From assembly GCA_016710595.1 (NCBI GenBank), contig JADJVM010000008.1:62001-126000 (forward strand): a stretch of 64,000 nucleotides of DNA, read 5' to 3'. Numbering within the stretch: position 1 is the stretch's first letter; the number at the start of each line of letters is the position of its first letter. Of this stretch, positions 34,201-42,629 are shown in pieces. Position numbers and translations under genes: made by a program. Source of the stretch: Niastella sp. Its GTDB lineage: Bacteria > Bacteroidota > Bacteroidia > Chitinophagales > Chitinophagaceae. The notes under the pieces are model-generated. The model ran no database searches, was not told where the DNA came from, and was given only the letters and a program-made list of their open reading frames with translations.

Positions 34201-36228
34201 TTACCAAATCTTTACCCGTAAACTATCTGGCCGGTACATTTTATCACCTGGTTTTATTCCAAAAGCCTCATAAAATTCCGGCACATTCACTACCGGGCCA
34301 TTCACCCTTTGTATAGCTGGTGCATGTACATCTGTCATTACCTGGCTGGCCAGTTTTTCCGGCCTGCTTTTATAAAGCCATCCCATTGCATAGCCTAAAA
34401 AATATCTTTGTAAAGGGGTATATCCTGAAATTTTTTCATTCTTTTTATAAGTGTCAGTTTTCTTAAAAGCATCTAAGCCGATGAGCATACCTCCCAGGTC
34501 GGCAATATTTTCGCCTTGTGTGGCTTCTCCATTTACATGCAGGGTATCTATTGGCATAAACTCATTAAACTGTTGAATGATTTTTTTTGCACGGTTGCTA
34601 AACTCTTCACCATCTTTTTTTGTCCACCAGTCAAACAAGTTTCCATTGGCATCATATTGGCGACCCTGGTCATCGAACCCATGTGTAATTTCGTGGCCAA
34701 TCGTAGAAGCTGCAGCATATCCATATACCAGCGCATCATCCAGTTCATTATCGGCATAGCCAGGTACAGAGAAGATTCCGGCCGGTAATACAATTTCATT
34801 GTTGCTGGAGTTGTAATAAGCATTATATGTTTGTGGCGTCATATCCCATTCGGTACGGTCAACCGGTTTTCCCAGCTTATTTATTTCATATTGATGCCAC
34901 CATTCATTGGCTCTTTGCATATTTAATATCCATGGACCATCATCAATTTTTAAGCTGCTAAAATCTTTCCATTTATCTGGGTACCCTACTTTCTTTGTCA
35001 TCCTGGTTAATTTATCATAAGCTTTTTGTTTGGTGCTGTCATTCATCCAGGTGAGTTTTTCAATTCTTTCTTTATAAGCAGCACGAACATTTTCTACCAT
35101 ATCACTATATCTTTTTTTAGCTGCTTCATTAAAATATTCTTTAACAAAAAGCTGACCCAGGGCTTCGCCCATTACAGCTTCCTCTGCATCCAATACCCGT
35201 TTCCATCTTTGCCTGGGCTTGGTTGCGCCGGAAATGGCTTTGCGGTATTCAAATACATTATTAAATGTAGTGCTATCTAAATATGCGGCTGATGATTGGA
35301 TGAGCCTTAGTTTTAAATAATTTTTCCATACATCAATAGGCGTTTGTTTTATTTCATTTGAAAGGGTGGTTATAAATTCCGGCTGGCCCACAATTACAGA
35401 GTCAACCTTATCGGCACCAATTTCTTTGGCATAGCTTTTCCAGTTTATAGAAGGGCCGGTTTTATTTAATTGATCCCAACTCATTTTATTATAATTTTTA
35501 TAGGGATCTCTTAAATCAGCTAATTTCCTGCTTGCCTTTGCAAGTTTTGTTTCTAAATTGAAAACATTATTCATATTCACCATAGCGGTTGCAGGGTCAA
35601 GCTGGGCAAATGTTTTGGCCATATAATCCTGGTATGCTTTTTTTACCTTTAGGGTGCTGGCATCGGTATTAAAATAATAATCCCGGTTGGGTAAGCCCAA
35701 TCCGCCCTGCGAAAAATGAAAAGCCATTTCATCGCTTTTTTTATCATCCTGGTACACGTAATCATCAAACAGGCCGCCAACACCTTTGCGGTGCAGTATG
35801 GCAGTTACTGCTATTAAGTCTTCGGGGTTTTTAATAGCATCTATCGCATTTAAATCGGGTTGTAGCGGATTTATTTTGGCTGCTTCAATTGCTGCAGAGT
35901 CCATGCCGCTTTTCCAAAAATCACCAATTTTTTGAGAGACCGATCCCGCTGTTGATTTTTCTTTTACTGCATCTTCATTGATCTTACGAAGCTTTTGATA
36001 AATTTCATCCTGTACCATATTGCCAATGCCCCATGCACTTTCTGCATCGGGAATATTTGTTTTTTTATACCATCCGCCATTTGCAAACATAAAAAAATCA
36101 TCACCAGGTTTTACCGTACTGTCAATATCCATTGCCAATATATCTGGTTTTACTGTTTTTGTTGATTCTTTTGACTTACATGAAATGAGGAGTGAGAGAG
36201 TAATGACCGTTAGAAATATTTTGTACAT
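34201..36228 (-). CDS. M13 family metallopeptidase (neprilysin/PepO-like) lipoprotein
   Basis: The 675-residue protein has a lipoprotein signal (ITLSLLISCKSKES, lipobox LISC). The mature part shows full M13 architecture: a long alpha-helical N-terminal domain, then the zinc motif IGHEITHGFDDQGRQYD (His512, Glu513, His516) and GENIADLGG, which supplies the third zinc ligand. The C-terminal W-rich tail (RPDSLRVKIW) is typical. It should cleave oligopeptides in the periplasm or on the outer membrane. It appears monocistronic. Confidence 0.9.
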   Translation of the reverse strand: MYKIFLTVITLSLLISCKSKESTKTVKPDILAMDIDSTVKPGDDFFMFANGGWYKKTNIPDAESAWGIGNMVQDEIYQKLRKINEDAVKEKSTAGSVSQKIGDFWKSGMDSAAIEAAKINPLQPDLNAIDAIKNPEDLIAVTAILHRKGVGGLFDDYVYQDDKKSDEMAFHFSQGGLGLPNRDYYFNTDASTLKVKKAYQDYMAKTFAQLDPATAMVNMNNVFNLETKLAKASRKLADLRDPYKNYNKMSWDQLNKTGPSINWKSYAKEIGADKVDSVIVGQPEFITTLSNEIKQTPIDVWKNYLKLRLIQSSAAYLDSTTFNNVFEYRKAISGATKPRQRWKRVLDAEEAVMGEALGQLFVKEYFNEAAKKRYSDMVENVRAAYKERIEKLTWMNDSTKQKAYDKLTRMTKKVGYPDKWKDFSSLKIDDGPWILNMQRANEWWHQYEINKLGKPVDRTEWDMTPQTYNAYYNSSNNEIVLPAGIFSVPGYADNELDDALVYGYAAASTIGHEITHGFDDQGRQYDANGNLFDWWTKKDGEEFSNRAKKIIQQFNEFMPIDTLHVNGEATQGENIADLGGMLIGLDAFKKTDTYKKNEKISGYTPLQRYFLGYAMGWLYKSRPEKLASQVMTDVHAPAIQRVNGPVVNVPEFYEAFGIKPGDKMYRPDSLRVKIW

Positions 36229-36311
36229 ATTTTTTAAATTAGTTTATAAATGTATTAAAGTAGCAGGTACTGTACAAATTAATATGATGAAAGGTATAAT
36301 AGGGTATGGGC

Positions 36312-36338
36312 AAAAAAAAGCGATGAATATTCATCGCC
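36312..36338 (-). terminator. Terminator of the sigma/protease operon
   Basis: The palindrome GCGATGAATATTCATCGC (36320-36337) is followed, in the minus-strand sense, by eight T. It lies about 26 nt after the protease stop. Confidence 0.8.
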
Positions 36339-36363
36339 ATTTTTATCCTACTTTTTGCCTGGG

Positions 36364-37479
36364 TTAATTGCCCTTAATCATAAAGACGTAGTCTTGTAAT
36401 TTTTTTATTTGGTTTACCCTGTCGTTACCTTTTAGTGCATTGGAACCTTTAAATGCAATGGCCTCGTTGCCCTTTATTTTTTTAACTTCTGCAATGGCAC
36501 GGTTAATATTTACCGCTTTTATGGCAAATACTACGCCATCAGCATTGGTTTCAAGGCTATTGATTACGCCAACCAATTCGCCATTTTTATTGATCACCGG
36601 GGAGCCGCTATTTCCTTCATTGGCCGATGTGCTAAGCTGGCAGAATATAGTATCCATTTGATAGCCGTTTCTTGCACTGATGTATCCTTCGCCATATACC
36701 ACTTCCTGTTTAGGAAAGCCCAGCATAAAAACTTGTTCACCGAGCTCAGCATTTGTTTTCTTAATGGTATAGGGTAGTGTTGCCATTTTGGGAAAGTCGT
36801 GATCATCAACTTTTATGATAGCTAAATCCATTTCGGGGTTTACATAAATAGAATGGGCATTGAATTGTTCACCTTTATTATTTTCAATAATCAACTTATG
36901 TTTTGCCTGGTCTATTACGTGAGCGTTGGTAACAATATAATTATTAACGGCATCAATCATAAACCCGGTTGCTCTAAACTTAGCGTCGAGCCTGGGTTTT
37001 ATGATAGGTGTATTTACGCCGGCTTCCAATTTGTTTAGCTTGTTTTCTATTTGGCGTGTTTTATTTTCCTGTTGGTTTAATTTTTCAACCAGGGGCTTTA
37101 TATTGGTAGGGGTTTGCTTAGCAACAGAAGTGACCAAACTGGCAATAAACAATGATACCACGCCCGCTATAGAAGCGGCTACGGCAATGGTACGTTTTGA
37201 CCGGGCCCATAGTTGTATAAGTTTACCTTTTCCTTTGGGGAGGTTACGGGAAATAATACCTTCTTCTGAAAGTTTGGTTTCCACTTCGTGCAGGGCAATA
37301 GTAAAGTTTTTACGATCGCTATATTTTTCAAGTTCGTTGTAGAAAAAGATTTGTTCTACCACGGTTTGATCCAGCTCAGGATTATTTTTTCTAAGGTCTT
37401 CAAAATATATTTTCTCCTGGGCGCTCATTTCACCTTTTACAAACCTTTCTACCGCATCCATTAATAAAGAATCTTCCAT
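36364..37479 (-). CDS. Membrane-anchored trypsin-like (S1C) serine protease with anti-sigma-like N-terminus
   Basis: The 371-residue protein has three parts. Residues 1-95 are cytoplasmic and helical (DAVERFVKGEMSAQEKIYFEDLRK), similar in size and pattern to anti-sigma domains of Bacteroidota. One membrane helix is at about 97-119. A short coiled coil (about 125-153) leads to a periplasmic HtrA-like protease with His187 (TNAHVI), Asp218 (MDLAIIKV) and Ser291 (EGNSGSPV). There is no PDZ domain. It starts 3 nt after the sigma-factor gene. A role in sensing envelope stress and controlling that sigma factor is inference. Confidence 0.78.
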   Translation of the reverse strand: MEDSLLMDAVERFVKGEMSAQEKIYFEDLRKNNPELDQTVVEQIFFYNELEKYSDRKNFTIALHEVETKLSEEGIISRNLPKGKGKLIQLWARSKRTIAVAASIAGVVSLFIASLVTSVAKQTPTNIKPLVEKLNQQENKTRQIENKLNKLEAGVNTPIIKPRLDAKFRATGFMIDAVNNYIVTNAHVIDQAKHKLIIENNKGEQFNAHSIYVNPEMDLAIIKVDDHDFPKMATLPYTIKKTNAELGEQVFMLGFPKQEVVYGEGYISARNGYQMDTIFCQLSTSANEGNSGSPVINKNGELVGVINSLETNADGVVFAIKAVNINRAIAEVKKIKGNEAIAFKGSNALKGNDRVNQIKKLQDYVFMIKGN

Positions 37480-37482
37480 ATC

Positions 37483-38049
37483 TTATTCACTGAATTTGTA
37501 TTGTGCAAAAAATAATTTTTTCAACCGCACAAGGCATTTATATTTTTGTGTCTTGGCATTATCAGCATTGGTATATCCAAAATCAGATGCTATTTGCTGC
37601 ATTGGCTTTTTTTGGATGTAGTAGGCTTCCAGTAAACTTTTACAGGGTTCGCCCACTTTTGCCATGGCTGCTTCCATCAGGTTAAAGTCGTTTTGTTTTT
37701 TTTCATGATGTTCTACATCATCTTCCACCGGTATGGTTTCTTCCAGCAATTCATTTTGACTGATAAAACGGCTGCTTTGTTGTAATTTTTTCAACCAAAG
37801 CCTTCTGCTTACCGAATAAATGAATGTTTTAAGCTGGCAATGCAACTCAAACTCTCCTGATTTCGCTTTTTCAAATAGCACAATCATGGTTTCCTGAAAA
37901 ATATCTGCGGCATCATCTGAAGAACCATTGTTATTGATTATCAGAGACTTAACCATGCTGTAATGCTCCCGGTATATCCGTTCTATTGATTCTTTGCTCT
38001 CCTGCGCAAGTCCGTCCAATAAAAGCTTTTCTTGTTCTAATGTTGTCAC
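37483..38049 (-). CDS. ECF-type RNA polymerase sigma factor
   Basis: The proposed start is a GTG (38049, VTTLEQEKLLLDGLAQ), giving 188 residues; a TTG at 38094 would add 15 unlikely residues. Region 2 is visible (REHYSMVKSLIINNN ... AADIFQETMIVLFEKA) and region 4 ends with a helix-turn-helix (MQQIASDFGYTNADNAKTQKYKCLVRLKKLF). It belongs to the sigma-70 ECF group of Bacteroidota. It is coupled to the anchored protease gene downstream and divergent from the small lipoprotein gene at 38187, which could be a target. Confidence 0.82.
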   Translation of the reverse strand: MTTLEQEKLLLDGLAQESKESIERIYREHYSMVKSLIINNNGSSDDAADIFQETMIVLFEKAKSGEFELHCQLKTFIYSVSRRLWLKKLQQSSRFISQNELLEETIPVEDDVEHHEKKQNDFNLMEAAMAKVGEPCKSLLEAYYIQKKPMQQIASDFGYTNADNAKTQKYKCLVRLKKLFFAQYKFSE

Positions 38050-38186
38050 CGGTCTGATATTAATACAATAATAAAGGTTTTGTAACCCAAGCAAAGAAAA
38101 AAAATAATTTTTAAAACAATGGGTTACCTTTTTCTTTAATGGGGTATTAACATGAAATTATAATTTTAATTAAACAAAAAACAAAA

Positions 38187-38381
38187 ATGAAAAAATTCTT
38201 AGCTGTTGCCGTAATCGCAATGTCATTGGTAGCTTGTAACGATGGTGAAAAGAAATCTGAAGAAGTTAAATCTTCTGATACTACAACTATTGTAACTCCA
38301 GCTGCTCCAGAAACTACTCAAGTAGTTACTGATACTACAGTTAAAACAACTGTAACTACAGATACTTTGAAAAAAGACTAA
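38187..38381 (+). CDS. Small threonine-rich lipoprotein (64 residues)
   Basis: The protein starts MKKFLAVAVIAMSLVACNDG, with a clear lipobox LVAC (Cys17). The mature part is low-complexity, rich in Thr, Val, Glu and Lys (TTTIVTPAAPETTQVV), and probably unfolded. Such small lipoproteins are common in Bacteroidota and mostly uncharacterised. It is divergent from the ECF sigma gene, with 137 nt between the starts. No family is recognised. Confidence 0.68.
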   Translation: MKKFLAVAVIAMSLVACNDGEKKSEEVKSSDTTTIVTPAAPETTQVVTDTTVKTTVTTDTLKKD

Positions 38382-38502
38382 TCTGAGTTTCAGCTAATAT
38401 ACCAGGGTTTTGCCACCCAGGTATCTAAAATAGTTTTTAGGCAAGCAATCGTAATAGACCGCTCATTTTTTGGGTGGTTTATTTTTTATGGCAATGGTAG
38501 CC

Positions 38503-39156
38503 TTATGAAATGATCTGCCCATCTTTCATGTGAATTACCCGGTTACTCATTTGTGCCAGTTCTTCATTATGGGTAACTATCAAGAAAGTTTGATTGCGGG
38601 TATTGCAGAGATCTATGAATAATTTGTGTAATTCCCTTGCATTTATACTGTCTAAATTGCCGGTAGGCTCATCTGCCATAATGATATCAGGATTATTGAT
38701 TAAGGCCCGGGCTACTGCTACCCGCTGTTGTTCACCACCGCTTAATTCTCCGGGTTTATGGTCTGTCCTGTTTTGTAAGCCCATTTGTTCCAGTAATTCC
38801 ATACCCCTTTTTACTGTTTCAGATTTTTTTGAACCTCCAATCCATCCGGGGATACATACATTTTCAATTGCCGTAAACTCAGGTAATAAATGATGAAATT
38901 GAAAAATAAAGCCGATATGTTTATTTCGGAACCTGGCAAGTGATTTTCCGGTTAATTGGTCTATCCTGGTATTTTGTAATATAATTTCTCCTTTATTGGG
39001 CTTATCTAAAGTGCCTAAAATATGTAAAAGTGTACTCTTTCCGGCACCCGAAGATCCAACAATACTAACGATTTCTCCTTTTTGAATTTCCAGGTCAACC
39101 CCTTTTAATACTTGTAATGCCCCATATTTTTTTTCTATTTGTTTTGCCTGTAACAT
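38503..39156 (-). CDS. lolD: ABC transporter ATP-binding protein, LolD-like
   Basis: The ATG at 39156 (MLQAKQIEKKYG) gives 217 residues, the usual LolD length; the longer frame from 39183 is less likely. Motifs: Walker A VGSSGAGKST (Lys40), Q-loop FQFHHLLPEF, signature LSGGEQQRVAVARAL, Walker B DIIMADEPTGNLDS and switch His in THNEE. The family includes LolD, which powers lipoprotein release from the inner membrane, and MacB-type exporters. The partner permease is not in the window, so LolD is probable but not certain. Confidence 0.8.
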   Translation of the reverse strand: MLQAKQIEKKYGALQVLKGVDLEIQKGEIVSIVGSSGAGKSTLLHILGTLDKPNKGEIILQNTRIDQLTGKSLARFRNKHIGFIFQFHHLLPEFTAIENVCIPGWIGGSKKSETVKRGMELLEQMGLQNRTDHKPGELSGGEQQRVAVARALINNPDIIMADEPTGNLDSINARELHKLFIDLCNTRNQTFLIVTHNEELAQMSNRVIHMKDGQIIS

Positions 39157-39276
39157 ACGCCGAAAATACTTCTTTTGCAGCATAAATATTACTGTAAATC
39201 TGAATCATAAAAATCATTTTTAAAGTAATCCGCAAAAAGATATATGGTTTTAAAAATGAGTATGTTTAAAAACACA

Positions 39277-39307
39277 TTTGGTAGTTTCAGGGTAAAATTT
39301 ACATTTG
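39277..39307 (+). promoter_or_regulatory. Bacteroidota-type promoter for the DUF2795 gene
   Basis: TTTG (39277-39280), 19 nt, TACATTTG (39300-39307): a complete -33/-7 match. The ATG at 39331 follows 23 nt later. Confidence 0.75.
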
Positions 39308-39330
39308 CAAAAAATTAAACCAGATATAGC

Positions 39331-39552
39331 ATGTTTTGGACACTCGAATTAGCATCGCATCTCGAAGATGCACCCTGGCCGGCAACCAAAGACGAATTGA
39401 TTGATTATAGCATTCGCAGTGGTGCCCCTATTGAAGTAATTGAAAATTTGCAGGAACTGGAAGATGAAGGGGACTTGTACGAAGGACTGGAAGATATTTG
39501 GCCTGATTACCCCAGCCAGGAAGATTTCTTTTTTAATGAAGATGAGTATTAA
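39331..39552 (+). CDS. DUF2795 family protein (73 residues)
   Basis: This small acidic protein reads MFWTLELASHLEDAPWPATK and continues with DELIDYSIRSGAPIEVIENLQ, ending WPDYPSQEDFFFNEDEY. It matches a short DUF2795 type widely conserved in Bacteroidota. It has no signal peptide or membrane helix. The function is unknown; strong conservation and a clean promoter suggest steady expression. A bidirectional terminator follows. Confidence 0.8.
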   Translation: MFWTLELASHLEDAPWPATKDELIDYSIRSGAPIEVIENLQELEDEGDLYEGLEDIWPDYPSQEDFFFNEDEY

Positions 39553-39586
39553 GTAAGATACCGTTATCTGCGGTTACATAAAATTA

Positions 39587-39615
39587 ATAAAGCCCTCCCG
39601 AAAGGAGGGCTTTAT
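39587..39615. terminator. Bidirectional terminator between the DUF2795 gene and rocD
   Basis: Arms AAAGCCCTCC and GGAGGGCTTT (12-bp stem with flanks) and loop CGAAA, with A- and T-rich edges. Confidence 0.85.
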
Positions 39616-39632
39616 GATTCTACTAAAAGCTA

Positions 39633-40868
39633 TCAATAATGCAGTACTTCTATACTTTTTTTGATGATCTGAATACATTCATCAATTTGTGCTTTAGTGA
39701 TAAGTAACGGAGGTGCAAACCTTATTTTATCACCATGGGTAGGTTTGGCAAGCAACCCGTTTTCTTTTAAAGCCAGGCAAAGTTCCCAGGCTGCATTTGG
39801 ATTTGGATGTTTTATAATAATTGCATTCAATAATCCCATACCACGTACCTGGATATGTTCAGAATCTATTTTTTTTAATTCGGCCCTGAAGTAAGTGCCT
39901 AAGGCTTCGGCATTCTCAGCCATATTCTCTTCTTTTAACACTTGCAACGCTTTTATCGCAACAGCACAAGCCAATGGGTTGCCACCATAAGTACTGCCAT
40001 GTTCACCTGGTTTTATTGTAAGCATTATTTCATCATTGGCCAATACTGCACTTACTGGTAAGGTACCTCCGCTCAAAGCTTTTCCCAGTATCAGCACATC
40101 AGGCTTTACATCTTCATGATCGCAAGCCAGCATGCGTCCCGTGCGGCAAAGGCCGGTTTGTATTTCATCGGCCATCATAAGTACATTGTGTTGGGTGCAT
40201 AAATCCCTGATGCCTTTGTAATAGCCTGCATCAGGCACTACTACGCCCGCTTCTCCCTGTATGGGTTCAAATAAAAATGCGGCTGTATCCTTATCTTGTA
40301 TCGCTGCTTCCAATGCGGTTAAATCATTGTAAGGAATTACCTGGAAACCCGGTAAATAAGGGCCATAATTTTGTTTTGAAGCAGGGTCGGTACTAAAAGA
40401 AATAACCCCTAAAGTGCGGCCGTGAAAGTTTTGTGCACATACAATAATTTTAGCCTTCAGGGGTTCTACGCCCTTTACTTCATAAGCCCATTTGCGTGCC
40501 AATTTTAAAGCTGTTTCTACTGCCTCTACGCCAGTATTCATGGGTAATACTTTATCATATCCAAAGTATTGGGTAATAAAAGATTCATACGCTCCCAATA
40601 TATTATTATAAAAAGCCCTTGAAGTAAGGGTTAATACCTGCGCCTGCTTAACAAGTGTTTCAATAATTGCAGGGTGGCAATGGCCCTGGTTTACTGCAGA
40701 GTAACCACTTAAAAAATCATAATAACGTTTTCCTTCCACATCCCATACATATACACCTTGTCCTTTGCTTAAGACTACCGGTAAGGGATGATAATTATGG
40801 GCTCCATATTTTTCTTCCAGGTCAAGAAAAAATTGGGTATCGGCATTTTCATGCATTGTTGTTTGCAT
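39633..40868 (-). CDS. rocD: Ornithine--oxo-acid aminotransferase
   Basis: This 411-residue class III PLP aminotransferase has DFLSGYSAVNQGHCHP, MNTGVEAVETALKLARKW and NFHGRTLGVISFSTDP, followed by FEPIQGEAGVVVPD, MMADEIQTGLCRTG and LGKALSGGTLPVSA with Lys263 as the PLP lysine. The pattern matches ornithine aminotransferase well. It converts ornithine plus 2-oxoglutarate to glutamate semialdehyde and glutamate, linking arginine and proline metabolism in the cytoplasm. It appears monocistronic. Confidence 0.92.
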   Translation of the reverse strand: MQTTMHENADTQFFLDLEEKYGAHNYHPLPVVLSKGQGVYVWDVEGKRYYDFLSGYSAVNQGHCHPAIIETLVKQAQVLTLTSRAFYNNILGAYESFITQYFGYDKVLPMNTGVEAVETALKLARKWAYEVKGVEPLKAKIIVCAQNFHGRTLGVISFSTDPASKQNYGPYLPGFQVIPYNDLTALEAAIQDKDTAAFLFEPIQGEAGVVVPDAGYYKGIRDLCTQHNVLMMADEIQTGLCRTGRMLACDHEDVKPDVLILGKALSGGTLPVSAVLANDEIMLTIKPGEHGSTYGGNPLACAVAIKALQVLKEENMAENAEALGTYFRAELKKIDSEHIQVRGMGLLNAIIIKHPNPNAAWELCLALKENGLLAKPTHGDKIRFAPPLLITKAQIDECIQIIKKSIEVLHY

Positions 40869-41023
40869 ATTAAAAATTTTAAAAAGAATTAAGAAAAAAG
40901 TACAAGGAATGGGCTCCCTGGCGGGAGTATGGTATAACTTATCTTCGATGATTTAATAAATCGAGATTGCTATGTAAGAAATCCTGTATGGTATTAACCT
41001 TATTGATAAGCAAATTTAAAATA

Positions 41024-41854
41024 TTAAACCCACTTGCAGAAATAGTTTGCAGGGAAATTAAAATCAGTATTTGTTTTTTTGGTAAATATGCCATACACAG
41101 TACTCCCGCTTCCGCTCATAGATGCATATAAAGCGCCATTATCATATAAATGATTTTTTATTGACCTTATTTGAGGATAGAAATCAAAAACAGGGGCTTC
41201 AAAATCGTTATGCAGTTTTTCTTTCCAGGTTTCAATGGGTTGCAAAACGGTTTTGGCGATACTTTCACGCTCACTGTTTTGTATCGAAATTTTATGAAAG
41301 GCCCAGCCGGTATTTACCTGAATTTGTGGATTTACAAATAAGATGGCGTATTTATTAAGATCTACTGAGATGGGGTTTAATATTTCTCCCCGCCCCGTAG
41401 CCAGTGCTGCTGTGTTTAATAAAAAAAAAGGACAATCACTTCCTAACTGCAATGCCAGTTCCTGTAATTTTTTCTGAGGGATGTGAAGGTTGAATTTTTC
41501 TTGAAGTAACTGTATTACAGCTATGGCATCTGCAGAACCTCCGCCCAGCCCGCCACCTGTGGGAATATGCTTATGTAAATGCATTTTTATAGGAGGTAAT
41601 AATGGGTACTCTTTTTTTATTAGCTCAAATGCTTTTATACAAATATTTTCATGGGTATCACCGGGAATTGTGAGGCCTGTTTGTGTAAATGAAATGTGAG
41701 ATCTGTTTTGTGTAGTTTGAAAGTTTTCTACTATTTCTATTGCATCAAAAAGGGGGGTGGGATAAAAAACGGTTTCCAGGTTGTGATAACCATCGTTTCT
41801 TTTATTAACAATATGCAATCCCAGGTTTATTTTGCAATTGGGAAAAATGAGCAT
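41024..41854 (-). CDS. ispE: 4-diphosphocytidyl-2-C-methyl-D-erythritol kinase
   Basis: The 276-residue GHMP kinase has the start pattern FPNCKINLGLHIVNKRNDGYH, the ATP-binding glycine loop PTGGGLGGGSADA (about 99-110), and the C-terminal ASMSGSGSTVYGIF. It phosphorylates CDP-methylerythritol in the non-mevalonate isoprenoid pathway. It starts 11 nt after the DUF151 gene, so the two are likely cotranscribed. Length is normal for the family. Confidence 0.93.
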   Translation of the reverse strand: MLIFPNCKINLGLHIVNKRNDGYHNLETVFYPTPLFDAIEIVENFQTTQNRSHISFTQTGLTIPGDTHENICIKAFELIKKEYPLLPPIKMHLHKHIPTGGGLGGGSADAIAVIQLLQEKFNLHIPQKKLQELALQLGSDCPFFLLNTAALATGRGEILNPISVDLNKYAILFVNPQIQVNTGWAFHKISIQNSERESIAKTVLQPIETWKEKLHNDFEAPVFDFYPQIRSIKNHLYDNGALYASMSGSGSTVYGIFTKKTNTDFNFPANYFCKWV

Positions 41855-41865
41855 GTTGTAGTGGG

Positions 41866-42471
41866 TTATTTATTTTTTCCCCTGCTTTTTATTTCATCTC
41901 TTATGGCAATGGCTTTTATATAATCTTCCTGTTCCAGCACATCGTTTAGCAGTTTGTTTAATTCATCCAGTGTTTTGCCCCTTAAATCATCGTCGCCCGA
42001 ACTTTCTTCGGTAGATGTAGTACTTACTTTGCTTAATTCTTCATCGGGTTTTTTATATTCTTCTTCCATTAATACACCTGCCTGGTCCAGTATATTTTCA
42101 TAAGTATAAATAGGGCAACCAAATCTTACTGCCAATGCCAATGCATCTGAAGTGCGGCTGTCAATTTCTACGGTATCATTTTGCGAACTGCATACAAGTT
42201 TCGAATAGAATATCCCCTCTTGTAAATCATTGATCACAATTTCATGCAACTCCACATCAAAAGCCATCATAAAATTTTTCATCAGATCGTGGGTAAGGGG
42301 CCTGCTGGGGTTCATTCTTTCTAAAGCTACAGCAATAGCCTGTGCTTCAAAGCCGCCAATTACAATGGGTAAACGCTTTAATCCATTCACTTCTCCTAAA
42401 ACTACAGCATAAGAATGTGTTTGGGTAATGCTGTGAGAAAGGGCTACAATTTCCAATTCAATTTTTTTCAT
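41866..42471 (-). CDS. Bifunctional nuclease family protein (DUF151) with UVR motif
   Basis: The ATG at 42471 (MKKIELEIVALSHSITQTHSYAVV) gives 201 residues; another ATG at 42486 is possible. The DUF151 domain (about 1-135) shows VVLGEVNGLKRLPIVIGGFEAQAIAVALE and VEIDSRTSDALALAVRFGCPIY. The C-terminal third holds a UvrB/UvrC-like motif (LRGKTLDELNKLLNDVLEQEDYIKAIAIRDEI). Plant and bacterial relatives show nuclease activity, but the cell role is not settled. It is upstream of ispE by 11 nt. Confidence 0.85.
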   Translation of the reverse strand: MKKIELEIVALSHSITQTHSYAVVLGEVNGLKRLPIVIGGFEAQAIAVALERMNPSRPLTHDLMKNFMMAFDVELHEIVINDLQEGIFYSKLVCSSQNDTVEIDSRTSDALALAVRFGCPIYTYENILDQAGVLMEEEYKKPDEELSKVSTTSTEESSGDDDLRGKTLDELNKLLNDVLEQEDYIKAIAIRDEIKSRGKNK

Positions 42472-42519
42472 ACGTTTGGATGGCATGTGGTATTGGTTCC
42501 TATCCTGGTTTGTAAAAAG

Positions 42520-42527
42520 CAAATATA
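42520..42527 (-). promoter_or_regulatory. Possible -7 box for the DUF151-ispE operon
   Basis: Minus-strand TATATTTG, about 49 nt upstream of the ATG at 42471. An in-frame TTG at 42522 falls inside it, supporting a later start. No -33 match at 19 nt. Confidence 0.35.
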
Positions 42528-42629
42528 AACCATTAATGCTATTTTAACATATACAAATGAATGATTTATGTTCATTCTTGATTTTGTATTGAGTTCAAAT
42601 TAAATAGGGATTGCCCGGAACCAGGTTGT

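Noticed and set aside
38050..38094. TTG-started N-terminal extension of the sigma factor
   Set aside because: The added residues (LGLQNLYYCINIRP) do not look like sigma factor sequence; the GTG at 38049 fits better.
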